Assembly (NCBI GenBank): GCA_013400155.1
Contig: VXBM01000553.1
Span: 124,001-188,000, forward strand
From: Helopsaltes ochotensis
Taxonomy: Eukaryota > Chordata > Aves > Passeriformes > Locustellidae
DNA: 64,000 bases
Reading direction: 5' to 3'
A program made the translations under genes and the position numbers. Of the stretch, positions 37,731 through 48,400 are shown one piece after another; position 1 is the first letter of the stretch, and every line of letters begins with the position of its first letter. Below the pieces are notes generated by a model, which made no database searches, was not told the origin of the DNA, and saw only the letters and a program-made list of their open reading frames with translations.

Positions 37731-39308
37731 AAAGACAGTAGGTAAGAGAGAAAAATAGGTACCTTTTAAATATATTTCTCTTGAGCAATGATTTTGAAAT
37801 GATAGTACTAGTTTAGGTACTGTTATTATGCATCAGAGCCTACGCACTTACAGTCTGAGACCACGAAAGGACCACTATTGAGACAGGAGTTTTATCTGGT
37901 GGGGGTTTTTTTTCCCACCTCTGATACAGAACAAAACTACTCCAAGAGCTGAGCCAACTTGCCTAAGGTGACAGAATAACCTAGCAACAGGACAGAGATG
38001 AACCTGGTTCTTCACATAACCAGTGAGCAACATAATGGAGGTAGGTCAGCAGGGGTTTCCTAAATCTTTTATAACTCTGGTGTCTTCCCCATAAAACTCA
38101 TTTCTTACTGAAACTGAACACTGAGAAAAAAATGGAAAAAAACTCTGGTGACAAAATAGGGACAGGTTAACAAGCAGGGGGTACTGCTGGGAGAGACAGG
38201 AACTGCATTCACTGCAGAAACTATTAATTTTCATAATCCTTAAACTTTGACTAAAAGGTTGTATTTCCATTAGGAACATGAGGAGCTCCTTCTTTCCACA
38301 TCTAAGCAACAGAGTGCAAGAACAAGATTAAAGGCAGAGGATTACAGAAAATGCAAGAGATCAAGTTATTTGCTTCAAAGAGATTCATACACAAGCAAGA
38401 AAAAAAAACAGCATCCAGTTATCATTGTAACAGAGTGTTAGTGCACATATAGACTGATGAGGTACATTTGAAACTGGAAATTTTCTAAACCCTCGGTAAT
38501 TCTCCATTTTCCTACAACAGGCCACAACAGACAAACTGTCACATACATGCTTGGTCCAGTACTAGTAGCTTTTAACCCATCTCACCTTCTAACTGAGGAC
38601 CTGAATCTGCTAGGTATCCTTTCTTTGGAGAAAAGGAAAATTATTTTCCACAGAAATTAATCTCTAAAAGCAAATTTACTTAGAGGAAGGTGGGCGATTT
38701 CAAGAAAGGGATGCATCTCAGAGGCCTTCATATTCCAAAGGGATTTTAATGGGAAAGCCCATGCAAACAACTGACCTGACATTTAGTTAATAAAATCACC
38801 TATGGTAATAAGATAATATTCTTTTCTGGACTTGCTCGCTCTTGGAAGAGTGCTAGTTTTACTTTAACATATTGTATTTAAAAGAAATGAAGGAAATGTT
38901 AGTGGATGAAAAATATAACTAGCCAAAGAAAATGTTAATACCAAACAGAAACAAGCACAGAGATGATGCTATAAATATTATTAAAGCAACTTCAGTCATT
39001 AACCACAAGAATTGAAAAAGAAACAGGCCTTAAAAGCACTAGGAAAAATTGAGTTTAAGTATTAGGAACTTCTCACCACAACAAACAGACAATAAGACAA
39101 GCTTCTAAGGAAAATGTTGGAATTGGTTATAAGCAACAGGCTGCACATTTGTTCCTAAACAGCTTTAGAATAAGTAGTTCTGCTTGCCACAACCACAGAA
39201 CTAACCACATATCCTCTCTATCTCAGCAACAAGACACACAATAGCCTTTCCCAGAGCTCATCTATTGAATGAAGTATTTCATAGAGCACTGGGTTCCTCT
39301 GTACTTAA

Positions 39309-39380
39309 GAAAAAAAGAAAGAAAGGGAACCCAAAAAAACCCAAACAAACAAACAAAGAAAAGCTTACAAAAAAAAAAAG
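39309..39380 (+). repeat. A-rich tract with (GAAA)n and (CAAA)n
   Basis: AAAAAAAGAAAGAAAGGG, then CCCAAAAAAACCCAAACAAA with further CAAA units, then a run of eleven A near 39369-39379. The two lysine-rich open frames over it (39265-39504 and 39269-39562) are compositional artefacts. Confidence 0.88.
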
Positions 39381-40412
39381 TTGCACAGTGCCCCCACCCA
39401 CACAGAAGTCTGCACTCAGGCAGAGCAATGTCAGGTTTCAGTCAGACCCTTCAAGCCAAAACACCAAGCAGTATAATTATGCTGCTTGCTTTGAATTACA
39501 CTAAGAAACTGTTCTGCACCAAGGAACACTTTGAAAGACAAGTGAAAAGCAGTCAGCACTAGGCAAAATTTTTATCTGCCTTCCATATTTCAGGCAATCT
39601 CTCCTACTACAGAAGTACTCCCATGCAAGGATCAGCCCAGTGCTACAATTGCCGTGGATTATATTCATTCAGCTCTCATTCTGAGAGCACCACAGTACTG
39701 CTGGTGACCCTCTGCCACCCACAGGGATTCTCATGCAGCTGGCTAAGATGGAGGGGGTGGGATGGACTGAAGAGATGCCAAATATTCACCAAAAGATAGA
39801 ACTCTGTTTCTGCATCACAACCTAATGTCTTCCAGATTTCCTTCTAACAACACTCCACCAGTTTGCTATTTGCTCATCCAACCATGCACATTCTTCATTG
39901 AGTTTTCTGGCTGGCTACTTTTTAGGGCTTTGCCCTTATTTGGCGCCATGACAGACTACATGGTCTCTTTAAGCAGTGTATCAAGTAACATCTGTGAAAA
40001 ACTGTCTACAAAACCAACTGCAGAAATAAAATTCATTCTGTTCCTCCCACTGGACGAATTGCACCATTACTGCAATTCACAGAATCTGATCAGGTGTTCC
40101 ACTTCATTGGCAATTATATATTTTGTTGCTAGCACGAGCTCAGCTCTACATCAAGCAAACTGGTGAGGTAGGAAACTCTTCTCCTGACCTTGGTCCAGTT
40201 TACCAAAGAGTCACTCCAGGGGGTGAGCTAGCTGAGTACAGGTACTAAAAACAGAAAACCGCAAGATAGACAGGAACCACTTTCATGGCTCAGTATCACT
40301 CACAAACCTTTCTGATTTCCCTCACAGTTAACTTCTCATTTTCGTTTTTGCTTAAACAGCAAACTAAAGCTACACTGAAAGTTTTAGATTCATCTATCAA
40401 TATATATTGAAC

Positions 40413-40496
40413 CAAAAGAAAAAAACACCCACAAAAAAACCAAAAACAACAAAACAAAACAAACAAACAAAAAACAAACAAAAACAAAAAAACACC
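40413..40496 (+). repeat. (CAAA)n/(ACAAA)n low-complexity tract
   Basis: About 80 bases made of A-runs separated by single or double C, including ACAAAACAAAACAAACAAAC. A minus-strand open frame over it (40487-40296) is phenylalanine/cysteine-rich for this reason only. Confidence 0.9.
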
Positions 40497-42135
40497 ACTA
40501 CCCTGAAAAGACCTTGGTGTCTTACTTGCAGTAGAGTTTCTCCAGCATAAAAAAAAACAACTTCTGGGGGGTGGGCAAGAGAAATACTTTTCTCCTGTGA
40601 GTCAACAGATTCACAGGCAGGGTGGAAAGGGACAGAAAATAGGTCAACTACAAGCAGACTTAGTAAGAATAAATACTGCCTCTAAGTCTGCTACAAGCCT
40701 CATTCAGTATGGCAGGAGGGAGGAGGCATTTGGTGGGAGAGAGATCTGCCCTCCCTCTGGGCAAAAAGCCTCACAGACCTTTTGCTGGGAGAAAGCAAGA
40801 CAGGAGTTGACTATCATTGTTCCGAAAATCACAGAGAATTAGGTAGTAACAGCATCTTGGAGTGCACTTACTAGAGACTATCGTCCTTCACAGTTTTGCT
40901 TATACATCTAATAATTCTCTTTTGGATAAAAGGAAAAAAATAAACATTTTTGAAAATACTCCCAGTAAAATGCCCCAAATTAGCCACTTTTGAGAATGAA
41001 TATAGCAAGAATATCTTCCAAGAAAAAGCTTTCCCTAATGTACAGTGCAAATCTTTCTCCCCAGTGTAAAAGGGTTCATGATGAAAAAATTAATCAGCCC
41101 TCTGGTGAAGAGATTATGATGATTTAATCCCAGGCAGCTGCTGCAACTCTGAAATTATAGAAGCAGACTTCTGGATTGATTACCTCACTTCTTCATCTGG
41201 CAACACATGGAAGTTTCACTCAAACCTGTCAAATGGCTCCAGGCCTACCAGTGCTTTCTAAAATGACACTTCCTCATCTCTAGAGTTTAAAAACCCTACA
41301 GCCTCCCCATCTGCCTAGAGAGCCTGAGGCAGGTGTAACGCAGTCTTAATTCTGCTTAAAGGCAACATCATTCTATTCTTTGTCATGGAACACCTTTCAT
41401 TTATTATTCATTCACCCACTACATATGAAAGCACATGGAATTACTGCCTGTGAACCTTAAGGGCATCAGGGAGCAATATGAATTCAACTCTCGTTAAACT
41501 ATAAATAGCAAAAAAAGTTCAGATTTTTTTCCACCAACTCACCTTCTTTCCTCAAAGCCTGCACACAAATTTGGACATCTTATTTTGACTGTGTCCTAGA
41601 AAGGAAAAAAGATCTGGTTTGGAAAACCTGATGCTCCTGACTTGAGGACAGAAGGTCTCCATAGAATATGTCTGCTCATTCTACTGACCTGCCTGCCTTC
41701 AGAAAAATAGTAAGGATGCTGACTTCTAGGCTTATTGACAGTATTTAAAGTCTTCATTTGCTGCAAACTGATCTGTCTGAGCTCTATTGTTGCAACTGTC
41801 CTACTCATCAGGAATCCACTGTTTCATGAAATAGAAACAGTTCTTGACCATTCCTCCCTACTTATGCTGTATTTGATAACAATCAAGTTGGGGCCCGTGC
41901 TGATGGGTCACGTATATAAATAAAGTCTGCAGTTACACATCACAGGAGACAACAAGCAGGCAGAGAAGCACAAGTGACAGGGAGTGCGCCCAGGCAGAAT
42001 CAGCCTGTTGATTCATACCAAGCAGAGTCATGCACAAGCTCTAGCATGTACAGTTCTCACAGCAGCAGTCCCACGTGGGTAAATGGTGCGAAGCACACAA
42101 GCAACATTCTCAGACAAGCCTGCATAACTCCACTG

Positions 42136-42154
42136 CCCCCACCCCCCCCACCCC
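42136..42154 (-). repeat. C-rich tract, potential G-quadruplex on minus strand
   Basis: CCCCC-A-CCCCCCCC-A-CCCC. The minus strand therefore has G4-T-G8-T-G5, and the central eight G can supply two tracts, giving four G-runs of at least three. No promoter or gene is visible next to it. Confidence 0.85.
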
Positions 42155-43055
42155 AGTTCACATTTTAAATGTTTCCTCATGATTCTCCCAGCACACACCC
42201 TTTACTCACAGAAGATGAGCATCTTTATGCATGCAGTACTACCAAGAACTGCAAAAGTGATTTTACAGACTGAGTGTGCGATGAAGGCAAATTACAGCAG
42301 ACAGATAAGTTGCAAATAGTAACAAACAACATCTCACAAAGCTACCCAGTTACATCACAGTTGCTAAAACAGGGATTGACAAGGAGTACACCTATGTAAT
42401 ACTGACATGTCACTAGCCAGGAGGTGTCTTCCTGTAATTTTGCTGGCACCTCACTTAAGGAAAGAGGAGACAGGAAACTTGATCAAGTTGAACAACTGTC
42501 AGGTCACTTCCTACACAGGCCTTTTCTTTGAGCTCCAGGTGGGCACTTCAATAGGTTTGTTCTTACACAACCTATTTTTCTGACCACAAGCATCAACCTG
42601 ACAGACTTGGACCTTGCATGCAACCAAAACGCCACGTTGGCAATTTCTGAGACCACTTCAGTAGCTCCCAGTAAGCTCCTGAGGAAATGGATACCAGCCT
42701 TTTTTCTCTCTTTTCCCATATCCTCTGCTGCAACCCCCTTATTTTTGCCAGGAAGTTCAGACATACTCAGAGATATCCTTTTGAAGTAAACTTCTACATG
42801 GGCAATGCTCTAATCTGCAGTTTAATCCTAGAAAGGAAGGTTATTATTCTCAGTAATTCAACTTTAAAAGTTTTGCCCTTGCCAAAGAATTGAATGGCAG
42901 CTTCTTTCTTTCATGCCAAAGGCCAATTACAGCAAGGTTTTACTTATACAATTTAAGCCTCCATGCCCCCTTTATATTTTTCATGCTGGGAATATCATTT
43001 GTTTTGATAGTTTTGTATTATGCAGTTTTTCACGGCTGGAGATTTCAAACACTGT

Positions 43056-43135
43056 GATTGTCCTGCCAGGAATCACATAGGGGGCTTTCCTTTAGAAATT
43101 CAGCCTCTGAGATTGCCCTGCCAGGACTCATATAG
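43056..43135 (+). repeat. Diverged direct repeat, 55-base period
   Basis: GATTGTCCTGCCAGGAATCA-CATAG (43056-43080) and GATTGCCCTGCCAGGACTCA-TATAG (43111-43135) differ at three positions out of 25. The spacer does not obviously repeat. It could be a local duplication or part of an unrecognised interspersed element. Confidence 0.75.
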
Positions 43136-45311
43136 CTCCATCCTGATGTGGAATGCCCTATAATTTTACTGTGCTAAGAATTTAACTCATATGTTTACCT
43201 TGAGAGGAATACAGGAACCCCAGCAGTGAACTATTTCTCTCTGCCTTGTCCAAGTTCCAGGATGTGATTTCACCTCACTTCATAGGGTTTGTACCAATTA
43301 GCATGTATTGAGAGACCTCTTTCTGAATAGCAACAGCTCAGAGGGGATTCAGTTTGGTTCCCTAAATCAGTTTTTTATGTGAAATTCTCTTACAGTCCCC
43401 TCAAGGTTCAGCTTCCTTCTCAGAGCAGCCCGAGGGAAGATCATGTGGATATGACTGAACCACATTTCTTCTGTTCCTCTGACAGTGGGTGCCACCCCAT
43501 CCTGGGACATAAGGAGCACATCCCAAGCGGGGTTGCAGGAAAGAGTACCTGTATTGAAGGCCCTCTTGCAAAGCAGCATATCAACCTGATAGTAGGCTTG
43601 ACCCTACTCTCTCCTTCCAGTGCAGAGCAGCATTTTACTGAAAAGCTACAATTTGTAGAGTTGGATGAAGTGCCTTTGCCATGGGGGATGGAGAAGCAGA
43701 AGCCAGGGGAACAGCAGTTATTGTTGCAATGTATGCCAGCTTCTGATTAGAAGGGTAAGGGAAACATTTTCCTGAATCCAAGCAGACAGACTGATAGGAG
43801 ACTCACTTTTCAATCCCTTGCATTTTGGGAGCAAGACAAAACATCTCACGTGGACAGCTCCTGCCACCAAAAAGCAACTCCACAGGTTTTGCAAACTCTT
43901 TCATTCTAGAAACTCTGTTTCATTGTAAAAAAGAGACTGCAATTACTCTGGCTGCATTCACACCCTGGGAGGCCTCTCTACCATCTGCTCATTGCAGACC
44001 GAGTGCTGATTTGAGCCAGCTAGAGGGAATTCCCACCTAGAAAAAAGACATCTGCCCACCAGTTAGGACACTGTCCTTTTCACAGTCTACTTCACACAGA
44101 CTGGACACAGCTGCTTTTTTTCTAATGTGATGCATCCATAGGAGCAGAAAACCCTGAGATTTTCCATTTCAAATGAACTCACTAAGTCTGCATACCAAAA
44201 AGCATATTTGGTGACAAAACAGCAAACATTTATTCTGCAAGACAAAAATTACACTTGCTGCTGCAAGTTGCAGTTAAACAAAAGACCACATGTAAAACAA
44301 ATTTAAACACAATCTAAGTTAGTCTTATCAGTAGGAATTCTTCTCACCTTTGGGTGCCCTTCCCCTCGCCCTTCTGGAGCGAAACCTCAAATCACCACAT
44401 GCCACTAGGTTGTGCACTCACCTTCAGGAAGACTGAAGGGTTAGACTTCACATTTAAATTCAAATTTCCAAGGCACTGTTCTGAAATCAAGCACCAGAGA
44501 TACCTCAAATGGACTTGTTAGGTGCAGCCCAACCACTGGGTACTAGAAGGGTCAGCCATTGATGGCTCTTTTGGAAATCAGTCAACTGACAGTTTAGGAG
44601 GATTTTCTTTCTCCTCCTCATTATCCCACTAGCAGCCGCCTCTGTTACCCACAGGGAGATTCACAGGGAGATGTGGCTACAAACACATTCAAAATATTGT
44701 ACAAAACACAACCAAGTACATTGTTGACCTCATGATTTCTGAGGGGCTGTTTGATTTTTAGGCATAGTACATGCAACACCTCAACCGGCACAGAGACTCA
44801 AGCTACTTTGTCAGAGGCAGTTCCCCACTTCATTATCTTCCTATAAAATTCAAAATTGTGAGTTTGGCTTCCACTTTTACTATAAGCATATCAATCTCAT
44901 GCTTCATCTTCTGCATCTCTTTGCTTTTTAACATAGGTCTACCTGACAGAGAGCTGCTTGCTCTGCCCGGAGGTCTTCAAGTGCTGCAGCACACATTCAA
45001 CTGGGAGTGCAGAACCTCAGAAGGAGTTTGTGTGTGGGAGATGAAGCTTAGCAAGAAAGAGGATTTAAACCATAAAAATTTTTACAATCATTAAAGACAT
45101 CATGATTTTCATAATTTTTTACAGTATTATTTGACTCTGTTTTTCTTTATCCCAAAGATTTCTTCTTCTCTTCTCAAAAAAGATCATAAATTATGAAACT
45201 GACTTAAAACCAAATCTCTGTCTACTTTCACAGCTAGTTCAAAGTAGCAACAAATTTTCTGACATGCAACCAGCAGCTCAGCTTTCATTTTTGCTATTGA
45301 CTATAGGTGTT

Positions 45312-45332
45312 TGCCATAACCTTGTTATGGCA
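45312..45332. repeat. Perfect 9-bp inverted repeat, 3-base loop
   Basis: TGCCATAAC (45312-45320), loop CTT, GTTATGGCA (45324-45332). It lies 15 bases upstream of a second perfect inverted repeat. It is not followed by a T-run that would suggest a terminator, and this is eukaryotic DNA in any case. Confidence 0.88.
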
Positions 45333-45347
45333 GTATCACCAATTTCT

Positions 45348-45374
45348 TGATAGCACAAGATAATTGTGCTATCA
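45348..45374. repeat. Perfect 11-bp inverted repeat, 5-base loop
   Basis: TGATAGCACAA (45348-45358), loop GATAA, TTGTGCTATCA (45364-45374). The stem is perfect and AT/GC mixed, so it is not explained by low complexity. It is too short for a microRNA precursor. With the hairpin just before it, this makes a compact pair of stem-loops. Confidence 0.88.
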
Positions 45375-45407
45375 TGCACATTATCATGCTATTATAATGG
45401 GATAAGA

Positions 45408-45476
45408 TAATTAAAGATATTATGTATATATATATATTTTTATACATATATTAAAGATTTATGTATATATTTTTTA
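45408..45476 (+). repeat. AT-rich tandem repeat, about 40-base period
   Basis: TTAAAGATATTATGTATATA starts at 45411 and TTAAAGATTTATGTATATAT at 45451, with an (AT)n run between them. This is a two-copy tandem repeat with microsatellite expansion. Confidence 0.8.
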
Positions 45477-48400
45477 AATGCAGTGTGATTTTTTGTTTCT
45501 CCTCCAATGTAGAAGAACAAATGATAACATTCTTCTGTGTAAACTGCAGTACTTTCAAAATTCTTTCAGTAGTAGTCTCTTATGAAGGCTTTCTCATCTA
45601 GCAGGCTCATGAAAATCCTGCCATCCTCAAGAGATTTCCTCAAGGTCTGAGTGAGGTAATGTATTTTTCTATGCTGGTCTATATCAATAAAGACTTTTGC
45701 TTTCAAGACACACCTCAGTGTTTCCAACACTGGAAGTTTAAGGTTTCCTGTAGAAATCGTTCAATACAGAACCTCAGAGTAAAACATTTTGGCTAAGAAC
45801 TTTCAAATTTCTCACCTACATAATTTCATTCCCATTTTATTTTAAAAAATCCAATTAAATGCCATCCAAGTTATTCTAGATAGTGTACAATCCATTAGAA
45901 ATTGGAAGCAGATAATGTAATACTCTTTAGTAGAAGTATGCACGTCATAAAGTGCCTCCTAGCTGCTCTTCAACCCAGGTCATTTTATTCAGCAATGAAA
46001 CAATGTCTGACGGACATCCAGAAATGCCACTACAGTCCCAATTAAACAAGCCTTGCTCTAAAGCACTGAATGTCACTCAGAGGGGCATAGCCCCCAGAAT
46101 GTCAGGAGGTGGAGAGGGAGAATCCTTCAGGGCAGCAAAAAGGGGTGCTCCTGCAAGGCAACGTCAGAGTGCCAATATCCTTCATGTTTGTAGCTGGTGT
46201 CACTGCACTGCCTCAACCCCTGGGCCTGTGGCAGCCTCCACAAGCACACAGCCCGCACTGCTGCTGTTTGTGCACATATTGTAAGGTTATGTGGCTCGGG
46301 TAATGCTGTTCAAAGACCCTCAACTTCAAGATTATACAGCAGCAGACCCAGGATGTGCCTGCTGTTATCTGTAATAGGAACACACATGCTTGCCTGCAGC
46401 ACTGAACAGCCACCTCTTTCAATTATTTGTCAAATTACAGGAACATAGCTCATTACTAAGCTTAATGATTGAACGGGACAATTTGTGCTGCTTTTCAGGT
46501 AGTGTATTTCCCACCATCATGCTGTCTAGCTTCTTCTATACAGACTTGAGTGGTAACTTCTCCTACTTCATCAATGTGTGTTGCATTGCATATTCATTTC
46601 TGATCCCACAGGGACTCTATATGTAAAGTTATGATCCCAGGTTTATTTAGACCCCGAACAAAATTAGGCTGTTTTGAAAACTTTCCTGAAGTTCATACCA
46701 TTCTTCATTGAAGACTTACACTTAAACTCCCCAGCTTTCAATTTCCTCTCATCTGTGCTGTGTCTTTTAGATTCTATGTCAAATACAGCCTTCAAGAGGT
46801 TTTGCACCTAAATCACCTCATTCAGCATTGGCTCCCAACACCTCCAAGCAATCACTAAACTACAGCAGGGGAGCAATGAAGCAACAGATAAACACTCTCA
46901 CTGTTGCAAATCTTACTTTGCAACAGTCCCGAGCAACACAGAGTACATGGTCTGCCCTTAGCCAAAGAACAACAACTGGAAAAAAGTTAACTAATTATTT
47001 CTAAGTTTATAGTCAATAAGATAATTTAGCAGCATAACATCCAAACAACCCCATGAGGCATATACTCATCCAGAATTATCAGCAAGTATTGTTTTTCAAA
47101 TAAGGCTATTTATCTCAAAAGGTCTTTAGATCAGGATTAGCTCTGCACATGGAAAACACTGTATATACACTTTAGAAATTATCTTTTGTATATTGCTGAC
47201 ATCTAATAATAAACAGAAGTACTGCAGTAATATTGTAGATGCATAAATGCCAGCACTTTTGAGAAAGTGGATTAAAAAACCATAACCTTCTGTCTGAGTC
47301 AGCTCTCTCATTTTCAGAGGAAGTTTTCTTAACATTAGTCCTATGAGAAGTCAAATTCACTGCCTTCATAATAGAGACAGAGCAAAGCTCCTCTTTTTAT
47401 CTGCCTGAAGGCACAAGAACTTCCCTAGGGGCATCAATTATGGGACAGCTGGGCTCTTTCATTGATCATGTCTCATCACAATACCATCAGTTGAAAACGT
47501 CACCATTACCCTTTTATGCTCCAACTCTTCTTCAGTTCCTTTCTTTTCACAAGGCAAAGTGCATGACCTTTTTTAAACTTGATAATGGTTAAAGACTTTT
47601 TTCTGCTACTATAATTGCAACCTCATGCATATCTTCCAATCTGCTTGTTATCCATAATTGTGTTTTACATACTCACTTGCTGAAGGTCAACATTGCCTCT
47701 TCAATCTCAGATGTGTCAGTCTTTTCCCTAAGACATTGTTTTATTTTATTCTATACTGGGGGGAAATCCATTTCTCACTTTCCTATCTGCTCCACTGCCT
47801 AGGGCTCTTCCCTCAGTGCTGACACCACTATTTGTAGCACAGGGAGTTGCGCCCCAATTAAAAGGAATCAACATAGGTCCAGATTAATTGCATGCAGGCT
47901 GGAAATTTGCTCATCACCTTTTATCAGAGAGGCAGACAAGAGTGCAGAAATACTCTGGCACTGAGAACATCGTCTCCTTTGTGCTTGCTATACATTCTGG
48001 CCTAGTGCTCAGTAACTATGACATGTGATAGCATTTAATGTGGTTTTCAATTTTGTTGTCTTGCCTGGTCTTATTTGCCATAACGCACACCATTGAGGTT
48101 TCTGCTACTTCCCTTTTCTGCCTTTAGACCCTTACGCTGCACTATTTGGAATTTTCTGCAATTCACATCTCACAAAAAGACTGTCTCCAGGGTATTCTAA
48201 TTTACTCTTCTGCTTAGTTAATAACAATAGAACCTGCTAGTTCTTGGTCTTTCTACACCAGATTTGAGTAGGTGGTCCCAAAACCCTGCCAGGATCTAAT
48301 TTCTTTCCATGGCTCAGGTAACCCAGGTACTTTTTCAGTACACACAGATTTGGTTCAGTTTGCATAATCAGCCAACTAAAACAACCTCCATAATTTAAAA

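Larger units (their letters stand above)
35956..40412. other. Non-coding DNA, including an enhancer-like stretch
   Basis: No gene recognised. 36120-36470 is rich in TAAT cores and free of transposon text (described as a finding). A (CT)n run lies at 37717-37730, and an A-rich (CAAA)n tract at 39309-39380. Open frames such as 36496-36777 (+) have no recognised domain. Confidence 0.6.
40497..45311. other. Non-coding DNA, no gene recognised
   Basis: Unique DNA with a C-rich tract at 42136-42154, a diverged 55-base-period repeat at 43056-43135 and a 12-base tandem repeat at about 44650-44673. The plus-strand open frame 43379-43750 (123 codons) has no recognisable domain. The TATA-like TATATAAATAAAG at 41914-41926 is not followed by a recognisable transcript. 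Confidence 0.6.

Noticed and set aside
39265..39562. Lysine-rich open frames as small basic proteins
   Set aside because: They are translations of the A-rich (GAAA)n/(CAAA)n tract.
41912..41930. TATATAAATAAAG as a TATA-box promoter
   Set aside because: AT-rich matches of this kind are common in the window, and nothing downstream resembles a transcript or exon.
45348..45374. Hairpin as a microRNA precursor or a terminator
   Set aside because: An 11-bp stem is far too short for a pre-miRNA, and intrinsic terminators do not apply to this eukaryotic context.
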